From Culex pipiens pallens (lineage: Eukaryota; Arthropoda; Insecta; Diptera; Culicidae), in NCBI RefSeq assembly GCF_016801865.2, contig NC_068937.1:111524994-111588993 (forward strand): DNA of 64,000 nt, in the 5' to 3' direction. The translations under genes and the position numbers were made by a program. The notes under the pieces were generated by a model, which was not told where the DNA came from, made no database searches, and saw only the letters and a list, made by a program, of their open reading frames with translations. This document shows positions 11,518 to 21,540 of this stretch, in pieces (the stretch's first letter is position 1; every line of letters starts with the position of its first letter).

Positions 11518-11859
11518 TGTAGAGATTTGGCTCGGGCAGTGATATTATTGAATAAATACGAGGATATGTTTCCTCTCTGAAGGTTCGTTTAAGACTAACT
11601 TTATTTTACAATTCTACAGTCGGTTCTCTACCTACAACACTTCTGAGAACCGACATCTGACCCTAAATGTCCCACGCCGACGCTAGACGAACCGTAATAA
11701 AACTTTATTACGGTTACTTCCTGCATTTCCAAGCCACATGCTCATGCGCATCGTCAACACGCATTAAGTGCGTGTAACGAAGGACGATACGAAACAGAGA
11801 CACAAACGGTCGTTCTGTTTAGCATGTAACTTGGGAATGTAGTGGTGGTGATTACCACA
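11518..11859 (-). repeat. Long terminal repeat (3' LTR in element orientation), 342 bp
   Basis: It matches the other LTR except for two indels: it lacks 15 bp (GGCGGGAGTTTTAAT) present in the other, and carries about 31 extra bp (around 11750-11780). Two perfect hairpins are visible: GTCGGTTCTC (11619-11628) pairs with GAGAACCGAC (11645-11654), and CCGTAATAAA pairs with TTTATTACGG (11692-11713). An AATAAA-type signal is present on the minus strand. Confidence 0.93.
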
Positions 11860-11871
11860 TCACTCACCCCT
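11860..11871 (-). promoter_or_regulatory. Polypurine tract of the LTR element
   Basis: On the minus strand the 12 bases directly upstream of the 3' LTR read AGGGGTGAGTGA. This is the expected place and composition for the primer of plus-strand DNA synthesis. Confidence 0.65.
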
Positions 11872-12968
11872 ATAAACAAAAATGTGATAACATTTTTTAC
11901 TAACATTTGTTAGTTGATCTTTTTTTCTTATTTTGTTTCAACCAGTCGTATAATAGTTTACATATTTGTTTCCAACTAGAAAACCTTTCTGTTTTTGTAA
12001 AAGTTTTTGTTTGAAATGATATTTAATTATTTGTGAAGCAATGTATTTTTCAAACTTTGTGTTAACTTTAACTGAACAATTACTGTTTACTTTCATGCTT
12101 CAAAGAATTGAGTTTAAATTTAAGGACTTATATTGTTGAAACTTATCTTATTTATTTATGATTGTCCTGAAACTTATTTTTTGACTATTTTATTATTATT
12201 TACTTCATTTTTTTATGTTTGATTACCAGTTTTAAACTTTCATAATAATTTAATTAAAATAAAACAGGGTGATACACCGGTATCCCTTCCCCCATAAATT
12301 TTGGTTTGAAGTACTATCAAGTACTTAAACCAAATCATAATTACAGAGACTATTTTCTCTTTTTAATATCTTCAGTAGGGATTCTTTATATTTGGGACAA
12401 AAACTATAATGAAGAAACAAAGAACTAACGCAAGAAGTCATTGATTGAATGTTTTTATGTATTCGATTTTTTTTACTGAACTCACTTAATAACGCATAAC
12501 TTCAAAAGTTGAACTTTCACAACAATAGTTGTTAGTATCAATCTTCTGGAACCCTGTTCCTTCTACTTGGGAACATAATTGAACTTCTTAACAATTATAC
12601 ATGGCTGTTTCTAGTTCAAATTGACAATTAATGCCACTTCATAACACGGATAATTGCTATGGCTTTCATAGTCTTATTGGAATTTTAATAACTCCAGCCA
12701 ATGTTATGGAATTCTTCATGAGCAGAAACACGAAGAGAATGTTTTGCCTCAACAAAATATCTCTACTAATGCTGCTCGAACTCGTTCTTAAATCAAGACA
12801 CCAGTACAGGGACCTCATTTTAAAGGATGACTGCATACGCCAAGCTCAACAGGCTTGTTCGAATAATCTTGTTAAGAATTGCACACTGTTAAAAAAATCA
12901 AATCGAGTCAGTTTGAATTAGCAGGGTTCTATACCAAAAGGTAAATAGTTTTGAAAATATATTGAGCA

Positions 12969-13961
12969 TCAACTAAACGTTGAAAATGCATCAATGTTAA
13001 CTAAGTTTTTATTGCCTTTGGTTATTATTGCCATTTTTGAATTACTGCTTGAAAAATTTGTTTTAAATTTAGACTTTTTCATGTCCAATTTTCTTATTAA
13101 ATCTCTAACAGAAATATCTGGAGGGGTTTCAAAACAATTTTGTTTTGTGTGAATGAAACCAATTTTATTTGCTTGAAATTCATCAAATTCACTTTTACAC
13201 GCTTTATTGTAGTTTATAATTTTTTTCTTGAACCTACAACTGCGTTCACGATGACCAATTTTTCGACAAAAATAACATTTTATAGCACGTGATTTTACAG
13301 TAATCTGTCCTATTTTAATTTTTGAAATGTCATTATTTTGCCTGTGGAATGATGTGAAATTATTATCTTTATTTTGACAATTATCAATAGGAAGAGCAGT
13401 TGCAGTAAAATCAATAATTAATTTAGATTTTTTAATAAAATCGAAAATTGATTCAAAATTTTCTACACCATTTGTCAAAAGCAAAATCTTAAAATGTTGA
13501 TCATTTATTCCTTTTATAAATGATTCAACCATTAAAGTATTGTAAATTTTTTTTACAGGGTCTAATTCCCTGGAGTCCTTAAACGATCCCTCTAATATAA
13601 CTTCAGTGCGCAAGAGTATTCTATTAAATAACTCTTGAGCTCTATAAAAATATTCCTCTAAACATTCTGACGAATATTGCGATATCGTCGTGACTGAATG
13701 TAGAAGTGTACTCAAAGGAGTGTCATCTCCAAATTTTGATAATAAAACTTCTTTAATTGAAGTGTAATCACTGCACTTTCTCAGGGAACTCCAGATAGAA
13801 GCTGGAACTTTTCGCCTGATTATGGCCAAAAGACTCTTTTCACAATCAGTTTTACCGAACTCTTCATAAATAGAGTCGCACTGACAAAGAAAAATTTCCA
13901 AATTATCCTGGCCTGTTAGCTCAGGAATGATATTGAAAGCATAACTGCGATCAAAAAACAT
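12969..13961 (-). CDS. Gag-like nucleocapsid protein of LTR retrotransposon
   Basis: The frame encodes 330 residues from an ATG at 13961. The N-terminal part (residues about 9-180) has the capsid-like pattern of retrotransposon Gag proteins, starting IPELTGQDNLEIFL. A single zinc knuckle of the form C-X2-C-X4-H-X4-C lies at residues 229-242 (C229, C232, H237, C242), followed by basic residues. Gag proteins of this type coat and package element RNA in cytoplasmic particles. No pol domain follows: the 1.1 kb down to the 3' LTR is AT-rich and without open frames. The frame is uninterrupted, which argues for a recent or maintained copy. The start codon is the first ATG in the frame; an in-frame earlier start cannot be ruled out. 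Confidence 0.88.
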   Translation of the reverse strand: MFFDRSYAFNIIPELTGQDNLEIFLCQCDSIYEEFGKTDCEKSLLAIIRRKVPASIWSSLRKCSDYTSIKEVLLSKFGDDTPLSTLLHSVTTISQYSSECLEEYFYRAQELFNRILLRTEVILEGSFKDSRELDPVKKIYNTLMVESFIKGINDQHFKILLLTNGVENFESIFDFIKKSKLIIDFTATALPIDNCQNKDNNFTSFHRQNNDISKIKIGQITVKSRAIKCYFCRKIGHRERSCRFKKKIINYNKACKSEFDEFQANKIGFIHTKQNCFETPPDISVRDLIRKLDMKKSKFKTNFSSSNSKMAIITKGNKNLVNIDAFSTFS

Positions 13962-14048
13962 TTTGAAAAAAATGAAGAAACAATAATTCTAAGTTAAAAA
14001 CCCTAACCTGCTGTCCACTGTTGGATCCACCGATCGATGCTCCAATTC

Positions 14049-14171
14049 GATGTTCCTTGAACGTCGTGCTGCGATGATCTTTGGTTGCATCAAAAATTCT
14101 GGGATGTTCCTTGGACGTCCTGCTGCGATGATCGATGAATGATGTTCCTTGGACGTCCTGCTACGATGATC
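14049..14171. repeat. Three ~31-bp repeats in the LTR element leader
   Basis: Between the primer-binding site and gag, the block TGTTCCTTGGACGTCCTGCT followed by GCGATGATC appears three times: 14049-14079 (with two changes), 14103-14133 and about 14141-14171. These are direct repeats in the untranslated leader, where packaging or splicing signals would lie. Their role is unknown. Confidence 0.8.
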
Positions 14172-14571
14172 TCGTGAACGACTTTATTCAGTCACTTGCA
14201 CTGCACTTACAGGCACTTGCACCGCTAATATTGTCGTAGCAGATTCCAGCCTTGCAACGCTCGTATCCGATGCGTTGATTACGTTCGTTTGATGAATTTC
14301 ACCGCTGATCCAAATGGCGTCGTATGTGATTCAACCGTTTACGTCGAATCTCAAGTTTACATCAACTGCGTTTACATGTGATTCATTTTTTCCGTGTCCA
14401 GTAAATTCACTTTACAACGATTCGCGTACGCACACTAGTGCACCATTTGATTTTGCTGGCCGGACAAAATTTAACCTCCGATAATACGCAGAACCACAAA
14501 ATCAACTTGCGATTTTGTACCGAATCGCACACGTTAAAAAAAAATCTTAAAGACCGGCGTGGTTCTTTAAG

Positions 14572-14582
14572 CGCTGCCACCA
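14572..14582 (-). promoter_or_regulatory. tRNA-Leu primer-binding site of LTR element
   Basis: On the minus strand the sequence after the 5' LTR and one spacer base is TGGTGGCAGCG. It is complementary to the 3' end CGCTGCCACCA, which matches my knowledge of leucine tRNAs of the AAG/TAG/CAG group. Eleven bases pair. The tRNA identity rests on memory of insect tRNA ends, so it is probable rather than certain. Confidence 0.75.
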
Positions 14583-14583
14583 A

Positions 14584-14909
14584 TGTAGAGATTTGGCTCG
14601 GGCAGTGATATTATTGAATAAATACGAGGATATGTTTCCTCTCTGAAGGTTCGTTTAAGACTAACTTTATTTTACAATTCTACAGTCGGTTCTCTACCTA
14701 CAACACTTCTGAGAACCGACATCTGACCCTAAATGTCGGCGGGAGTTTTAATCCCACGCCGACGCTAGACGAACCGTAATAAAACTTTATTACGGTTACA
14801 TCCTGCATTTCCAAGCCACATGTGTAGCGATGGACGATACGAAACAGAGACACAAACGGTCGTTCTGTTTAGCATGTAACTTGGGAATGTAGTGGTGGTG
14901 ATTACCACA
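14584..14909 (-). repeat. Long terminal repeat (5' LTR in element orientation), 326 bp
   Basis: It is nearly identical to 11518-11859 outside two indels. This copy keeps the segment GTCGGCGGGAG..CCCACGCCGAC (about 14734-14763), an imperfect hairpin whose left arm is lost in the other LTR. The CCGTAATAAA/TTTATTACGG hairpin is also kept (14776-14797). Few base substitutions separate the two LTRs, which suggests recent insertion. Confidence 0.93.
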
Positions 14910-14913
14910 CGTA

Positions 14914-16138
14914 CATGGACATCACGCCATGGCTGAAGGAGATTATTATTGCAAATCAATGTACCTGAAAAATTTCTTCGTGGAAAGGACGTTAAGTGGT
15001 TCTTTTCAAATATCCTTGACTTAAAAAATATTTTACCCAGGATTTTTTATTTATTTAAATTTCAAAATTTTCGATATATTTTAAAGGAGGCGCGTGATAC
15101 TTCTTGAATCTTCACCTCAAACGAAGCTTAATGAATGATCGTGCGCCTCCAGTAAAATATTTTCTAGGTTATATTTGCGTGGGACATATACATTATGAAA
15201 AAAATCTTACCGGTTGAATAATGATTGGAAAATAAACTAAAATCCTATCATTTTCATTATACTTTTTTCTATTATGTCCTTTGGAACAGAAATCTTGACA
15301 TTCGTTCAACGATAATTTGCAATGATATCAAAATATTTTGCCCAAGGATCGACACTTTCAGATTTTAGTAGAGCAATAGTAAACATTAAAATAATCGATA
15401 TATTTATCATATTCAATGATTATTTCAAAATAAGTTGCAACTTTTTTTGATATTTTTTGTCAGTTTCAAATATTTTAAACGTGACACTTTGATTTTTTTG
15501 TACTTAGTTATAAACAAAATGCGCATGTTAAGTTCCAAGTAGTAGATTGTTATAATCGTTGATTATTTGATGGAAGAGTTATACTCTTAGCGAGTTTTTT
15601 TTTCAGATTTCCAAAAACAGTGATTATTACTTTAAATGTTTTTATGTACCTCGTAACTTTTTTTTTCCTGAAAAATGATTTACTTAAAACCTCCAAAACA
15701 TTCGCTATCGTGGTAAAAATAACTGTAGGTACTTTTTTTCAGAATGAACTGGATTAAATTTGGTCAAATTTATATTGAAAAGGTACATAAATATAGGCAA
15801 AAGGATGCAGTCAAGAATCAATTGAATATTTCTGACTACAAAACCAATATTGTCTATTATTTTTTTAAGTTATGATACTACATACTTGGGTTAGAGAGGA
15901 TTAAAAGGTTATGCTTTAGTGATAATAGCGAAATAAAACAATTAGAGCATTCCAATCACAATAAAAATGCTTCAAAAACATAATGGCATCTGATAAATCT
16001 CTTTAAAAAAATGAAAAAAGTGGCATCGCAGTGCATGCGACTTAAAAACAATTAAAAATATAAGAAGTTTTGTGAATTAACCTGCATTGTAATAAATTAT
16101 GAACAATAATAAAAATAATATTTTTTGTTGAATTTTAG
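14914..16138. other. AT-rich right interior of the TIR transposon
   Basis: No frame longer than about 40 codons resembles a transposase. 14914-14970 reads through without stops in one frame, which might be a scrap of an old transposase exon interrupted by the LTR element, but it is too short to identify. The rest is AT-rich and structureless to the eye. Confidence 0.4.
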
Positions 16139-16349
16139 ATAACTCCAACTCCGACTCCGACTCCAGGTTATTTAAAATTGTCGGCTTCGACTCCGACTCC
16201 GACTCCAGCTCATAAAATTTAGCCGACTCCGACTCCGACTCCAGCTGTTCAAGTTTTGACGACTCCGACTCCGACTCCGACTCCGGGTCCCCAAAAAGAC
16301 CCGACTCCACCGACTCCGGCTCCGACTCCGACTCCGACTCCGACTCCAC
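16139..16349 (+). repeat. GACTCC hexamer composite array, right end of transposon
   Basis: Runs of GACTCC alternate with spacers such as AGCTCATAAAATTTAGC and AGCTGTTCAAGTTTTGAC, giving a unit similar to that at the left end. The last units merge into the right terminal repeat (CCGACTCCACAGCCCTG). Both end arrays read in the same direction while the termini are inverted. The open frames through it on both strands are simple-sequence artefacts. Confidence 0.92.
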
Positions 16350-16579
16350 AGCCCTGGGATCAACTATGGTCCCCTTGGAACGAGCTGTCAAGTAGGAACT
16401 TTTCTGTCAAGAAGGACCGCGAGGTTAATTTTTCCAAATTGATTTAAAAATCCATTTTAAACTATTTGTGGTCGTACAAAGGGTCATTGTACTCAGAAAA
16501 ATAAGCCTTATCGCTTCTTATGAATATGCCTTGCTATCAGCAATCTAAGCTTTATTTTAGGACCCAATTGAAATGACAA

Positions 16580-17168
16580 GCTGTTGAAACCTGCCATATT
16601 CTATTTATTTTCATAATTACAAATGTGATTACAACGATAAATGAAATTTTATAAATTAGTTTTAATAGAATTTTAAAATTTCCATATAAATCAGAAACAC
16701 GATGAAATACGCAAATCCAAACAGATTGTTCCAATAACAAAGAATCCCATTACCAGTCTCTTGTCAGATTGCCAAACCCATTCCAAAATTGCTGTTGTAG
16801 TAACATGCCATCAGATAAAATAGTAAACACGACCGTTAATAGTAAATAACCGAGCGTTTTTACTATCTCTCTCTATTTTGGCTTCATTTTCATGTTCTCC
16901 CCTCCCCCCCCCCCCACCCCCCAAATCTGAACCCCACCCGAGGAAAATACCCCTTCTGTTTACCACTTCCTTCCGCAAAGGAGCAGTGCCGACTGTTAAA
17001 ACAAGACGATAAAGGCTTAGAAATTGACACTTTCAGTTCGCGTCCCATTGTGTGGTGCCTAGAGAGAAGGGGGTGGGGGGGAGCAAGTCATGTGAACTCT
17101 TTCACCCTGGCTCTGCCGCCATCGCCGAATAGAGATGACAGAAAAGCGGTTCGACAAATAAAAACTAA
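16580..17168. other. Single-copy-looking DNA with a poly-C tract
   Basis: No gene is visible. A C-rich tract (about 16899-16922) and a G-rich run near 17070-17083 are the only marked features. Confidence 0.4.
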
Positions 17169-17284
17169 CTTAATCCACCTACGTGGTTGATGCCTTCCTC
17201 ACTTTTTACCAACAATGGGTAATATGAGTGGTTTGGACACATATTTCAGCTATTTTTTTTAGATCCAGAAAAATACGTACACAT

Positions 17285-19425
17285 TAGCCTGTCCCATTTT
17301 GAGGTCATGTCGAGGAATTTCAGGTGCTCACTTCTTAAATGATAGATTATGATGTTAGGAACAATGTTTTCTTAGACAAGAAAAAATAATAAAATACTTT
17401 CTCGCACCCCCTAGTCGATTTACTGAAAAAAGTCACTTTTTTGAACAAATTTTCTAAAATCGCTTGGAATCAGTACAAAAACTGTTTCGATCAGGTGTGT
17501 ATTATCTTCAAACGATAGGTTTTTGTCCATAGATTAAGATGCACTATCAATATTGGACCAAAATTTAAGTTTTCGGACTCTCCCAGGCGGATTTGTGTCG
17601 AAAAAATCGATTTTTTTCGAATTTTTTTTTCAGAAATGTTCATTTAATTTAGGGTAGCCTATTTTTCCCAGTAAAACCAATACATGCAGCTTGTAGGAAA
17701 TTTAATGGCGAACATTTTTCCCTCTGAGAAAATGCAATTTCGACACTCCAGAGCCGAGATATTTGAGTTTTAGTGAGGAAAAAAGTGCCAATTTTCAAAA
17801 TTTCTCAGAATTCAGAAGCAAGGCCTACTAATTACACGATGTAGCAAGCATATGTCTCAAAGGTCAGGGTATGCTTTTTATAGTAATTTTGGCCACTAAA
17901 TCCGAATCTGAAATCAAATTTCATGTAAACAGTGATGTTTTGGAGCTACACCCTTTTGGAATGTTATTTGCGTGTTTAAGAGGCAGTTTTTGTAAATATT
18001 GCTCGGTTTGTTCTAGAGGTCGTATCGAGGTGCTCCGATTTCGATGAAACTTTCAGCGTTTGTTTGTCTATACATGAGATGAACTCATGCCAAATATGAG
18101 CCCTCTACGACAAAGGGAAGTGGGGTAAAACGGGCATTGAAGTTTGAGGTCCAAAAAACATAAAAAATCTTAAAATTGCTCGCATTTTAGTAAAACTCCA
18201 TCAATTCCAACTCTCTTAGATGCATTCGAAAGGTCTATTGAAGCACTTCAAAATGAGCCATAGACATCCAGGATTGGTTTAACTTTTTCTCATAGCTTTG
18301 CAAATTACTGTTAAAATGGTTTTTTTTTAAACCTCAATATCTTTTTGCAACAGACTCCAACACCCATACTCTTTTAGTTCAAAAGTTTGGGAATTTCATG
18401 GACTATAAGCCTACGGTAATAACTTTTTGGCCAATCGCAGTTTATCTCATAGTTTTTCGATTTTTCTATAACAAACATTTCACAACGTTTGTTATTGTCC
18501 TGTAGGCATCCATAGCGGCACTTTTTAGTCTCACTTTTGTCATATTCGAAATCCTCGGAAAATTCAAACTTCAATGCCCGTTTTACCCCACTTCCCTTTG
18601 TCGTAGAGGGCTCATATTTGGCATGAGTTCATCTCATGTATAGACAAACAAACGCTGAAAGTTTCATCGAAATCGGAGCACCTCGATACGACCTCTAGAA
18701 CAAACCGAGCAATATTTACAAAAACTGCCTCTTAAACACGCAAATAACATTCCAAAAGGGTGTAGCTCCAAAACATCACTGTTTACATGAAATTTGATTT
18801 CAGATTCGGATTTAGTGGCCAAAATTACTATAAAAAGCATACCCTGACCTTTGAGACATATGCTTGCTACATCGTGTAATTAGTAGGCCTTGCTTCTGAA
18901 TTCTGAGAAATTTTGAAAATTGGCACTTTTTTCCTCACTAAAACTCAAATATCTCGGCTCTGGAGTGTCGAAATTGCATTTTCTCAGAGGGAAAAATGTT
19001 CGCCATTAAATTTCCTACAAGCTGCATGTATTGGTTTTACTGGGAAAAATAGGCTACCCTAAATTCAATGAACATTTCTGAAAAAAAATTCGAAAAAAAT
19101 CGATTTTTTCGACACAAATCCGCCTGGGAGAGTCCGAAAACTTAAATTTTGGTCCAATATTGATAGTGCATCTTAATCTATGGACAAAAACCTATCGTTT
19201 GAAGATAATACACACCTGATCGAAACAGTTTTTGTATTGATTCCAAGCGATTTTAGAAAATTTGTTCAAAAAAGTGACTTTTTTCAGTAAATCGACTAGG
19301 GGGTGCGAGAAAGTATTTTATTATTTTTTCTTGTCTAAGAAAACATTGTTCCTAACATCATAATCTATCATTTAAGAAGTGAGCACCTGAAATTCCTCGA
19401 CATGACCTCAAAATGGGACAGGCTA
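17285..19425. mobile_element. 2.14-kb hAT-like foldback element with 8-bp target duplication
   Basis: The left arm 17285-18147 (863 bp) and the right arm 18564-19425 (862 bp) are near-identical inverted copies; I noticed only a few mismatches and small T-run changes. They are separated by a 416-bp unique spacer. The termini are TAGCCTGTCCCATTTTG and its complement. The 8-bp duplication GTACACAT flanks the element at 17277-17284 and 19426-19433, which fits the hAT superfamily. No transposase frame is present, so it would need one supplied in trans. A transcript across it would form a hairpin of about 860 base pairs. Confidence 0.93.
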
Positions 19426-19898
19426 GTACACATATATAACTTCAGTAATCATAACTCGAGACAAGGTTGCCAGATCAACAATGTTGTAAGCTCGTTAGAA
19501 AGGTTTTTCGATTACCTAACCAACGATGGTTCAGATGATTGATCCGGACATCGTTTACATACATTTAAGTGGGATCCGGCTTCAAAAAAGTGAATTAATA
19601 TCACTTAAGTGGACATATCTCGAGACAGGGTTGCCAGATCTTCAATGTTTTGGACTCGTTGGAAAGGTTTTTCGATAACCTAACCAACGATGGGTCGGAT
19701 GGTGGATCCGGACATAGTTTACATACATTTAAGTGAGATCCGGATAAATGTGAAAACACATTTTTATATATAACTTTTGAACTACTTATCGAAACTTCAA
19801 ACAATTCAATAGCGATGTATGGGACCCTAAACCAAGTCGAATGCAACCGGTTTGATCAAAATCGGCCCAGCCAGTGCTGAGAAAACTTGGCAAGAGCA

Positions 19899-19948
19899 TA
19901 CACACACACACATACACACACACACACATACACACACACACACACACA
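19899..19948 (+). repeat. CA microsatellite
   Basis: This is a run of CA dinucleotides with three interruptions by TA. It sits near the right end of the GTGAGGAAGGC element, where the second copy (52081-52092) also has a short CA run, so it probably grew from a seed in the element. Confidence 0.9.
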
Positions 19949-20220
19949 GACATTTGTTCAGTTTTCGATTCTGAGTCGATAGGTATACATGAATATAGGT
20001 CTACGAGCTGTTTTTCAAAAGTTCAATTTTCGAGCAGGATTATAGCCTTACCTCAGTGAGGAAGGCAAAAACCGGCGACGGCACAAACTAACAAACCATT
20101 AGCATTATCACGCCATGCTGGATGGGCTGGTCATGGGGGGAGGAAGGGGCGCGGAACCGGATTGGCCAATGGGGCTTTGGGGTGAAATGGAGTTGAGACA
20201 TGTTTATTTTTAATTTGACC

Positions 20221-20820
20221 GGCCGATTTCGACCATTTATATTTGTTTGTATTTTTTGAATTGGCAAACTTTCCTGTGACCAAAGAAGCTCTTTTGTGTC
20301 ATTGGTTCACCCATACAAGTCTCCATTAAATTTAGGCAGCTGTTCATACAAAAATGGTACGGTCTTCGGCAAAGTTGAAGGTATTGTTGAGGACTATTGA
20401 GAAAAAAAAGGTACAAGAAAAAAAGGTCGATTTTTTAATTAACTTTTTTCCACAGAACTCAATATCCCAAAATACGTATTTTTTTGATTTTCGAGATTTT
20501 TTTAAATGTTTTAGGGGACAAAAACCCGCAACTTCTGAGCCATTGAGAAAAATGGTCAAAAAATCTGACGCCGAGCTATGATTTTTTTTTAAATAGTAAT
20601 TTTTGGATTAAATCGAAATGTCATACAAAAAAAATGACCTAATTTTTTATGTAAAATTTGAATTACAATCGAAAAGTACTTTACAGATTTTTTGATAAAG
20701 GGCCCCGATTACAAGATAAAGCCGCCGAAAGTTTGATTTCAGCGAAATATTTGCAGTTTTTTCGATTTTTAAAAATAGTGATCATGTGTGACCATTTCTA
20801 ATTTTTTTTTTTCATAGGTA
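20221..20820. repeat. Copy of the CCCATACAAG / GTCTTCGGCAA dispersed repeat
   Basis: The blocks CACCCATACAAGTCTCCATT, GTTCATACAAAAATGGTACG and TCTTCGGCAAAGTTGAAGG followed by GAGGACTATTGAGAAAA match 1600-1760 in order. Further in, GACGCCGAGCTATG and AATGACCTAATTTTTTATGT match 43688-43780. The family is old and its true ends are not visible. The overlapping open frames on both strands here are not genes. Confidence 0.6.
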
Positions 20821-21540
20821 TTTTTTTTTAATGTAAATTTATTCCTTCGTGATTCTCAAATTCATGAACATAATTCACGATTTCAAGAATTGACTTTTTT
20901 CCGTGCACGACAATCGCTTCATTCCAAATTTTGGAATCTTTAAATATAAAAGTATCACAATATTTTGGAATCAAGACTAAAATTTCAAAAGAACGTAATA
21001 TTGAATATTTGGCTCTTTTGAAATGTTAGTCATGATTAAATTTTTTTAAAATATTGTTTTCGAAAAGATCGGAAAATTTCACGAATGTTTTAACATTGAA
21101 AATCGGACCATTAGTTGCTGAGATATCGACATTAGAAAATGATGGGTTGTTTGGGTGAGACTTAGAAAACTTCAATTTTCCTGTTTTTTTTTTCTTTAAG
21201 CCGCTGTATCTCAGCAACCCGAGATCCAATCTCTAATGTCTCTTTGATAATTTTATAGCAAATTTTCTGAACTTTATTTTTTTAATGCCCAAATTTTATT
21301 TCAAATTTTTGTCCCCAAAAAACGGGGGGCAAAACAAATATTGACCAAATTCGAATTTAAATTAAAAAAAAACTTGTTAAGTCGATTATAAACTATTAAG
21401 AATACTTTTTAAAACGTTTATTAATGCATTTCTAAACAAATAACAAGTTTAAATCTTTTTGCAAATTTTAATCAACTGGATTGAGAGGGCGGAAAATATA
21501 TTTGCATCAATTCATTGATATTTAAATTTTTGACAGTACG

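Larger units (their letters stand above)
11518..14909 (-). mobile_element. Non-autonomous (gag-only) LTR retrotransposon
   Basis: Two long direct repeats (11518-11859 and 14584-14909) flank 2.7 kb of internal DNA. On the minus strand each LTR begins TGTGG and ends TACA (TG..CA rule). A 4-bp target duplication CGTA precedes (11514-11517) and follows (14910-14913) the element. Reading on the minus strand, a primer-binding site lies one base after the upstream LTR and a purine-rich tract lies directly before the downstream LTR. The only coding region is a gag-like frame; there is no protease, reverse transcriptase or integrase. The Gag type and 4-bp duplication suggest Ty3/Gypsy affiliation. The element must rely on enzymes from a relative. 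Confidence 0.92.
10516..16356. mobile_element. 5.84-kb TIR DNA transposon with 9-bp target duplication and GACTCC arrays
   Basis: The insertion is bounded by GGATCAACT at 10507-10515 and again at 16357-16365, a 9-bp target duplication confirmed by the unsplit MITE copy at 22 kb. The ends are inverted: CAGGGCAGCGGAGTCGG on the left, and the right end reads on the other strand CAGGGCTGTGGAGTCGG (15 of 17 identical). Hexamer GACTCC arrays sit just inside both ends. The interior holds a SINE, an LTR retrotransposon and AT-rich DNA with no transposase frame, so this copy is non-autonomous or decayed. A 9-bp duplication suggests a Mutator-like element; CAGGG ends would also fit hAT, but that family makes 8-bp duplications. 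Subtracting the later insertions leaves about 2.1 kb of its own DNA. Confidence 0.85.
10377..16569. mobile_element. MITE with AATTGGGTACTAAA ends, split by a later insertion
   Basis: 10377-10515 and 16366-16569 together rebuild one element of about 343 bp. Its ends are AATTGGGTACTAAA (left) and TTTAGGACCCAATT (right), inverted. An unbroken minus-strand copy lies at 21854-22186 (333 bp); the two align throughout, for instance ATGTAAATTTTTATGTACAA on the left half and TTGTGGTCGTACAAAGGGTC on the right. At the break the intact copy reads GATGGATAAACTATGG, whereas here GGATCAACT appears on both sides of a 5.8-kb insertion. This is therefore the outermost layer of a nested insertion. Confidence 0.9.
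17169..20070. mobile_element. GTGAGGAAGGC-ended element, copy 1, interrupted by a foldback
   Basis: The left edge reads CTTAATCCACC..GTGGTTGATGCCTTCCTCAC and the right edge CCTCAGTGAGGAAGGCAAAAA, so GCCTTCCTCAC and GTGAGGAAGGC are inverted termini. A second copy lies at 51337-52219 and shares the same order of blocks, including GATTCTGAGTCGATAGGTAT and ATACATGAA near the right end. Internally there are tandem units of about 163 bp (GGTTGCCAGATC at about 19466 and 19629). A CA-repeat lies at 19899-19948. No coding sequence is seen. The 2.14-kb foldback at 17285-19425 was inserted into this element. Confidence 0.8.

Noticed and set aside
12631..12921. 96-codon plus-strand frame inside the LTR element
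   Set aside because: It is antisense to the element and resembles no pol, env or host protein.
13961..14040. Splice donor upstream of gag on the minus strand (CAG|GTTAGG)
   Set aside because: Only a short consensus match; gag lies directly downstream and no acceptor or spliced product can be supported.
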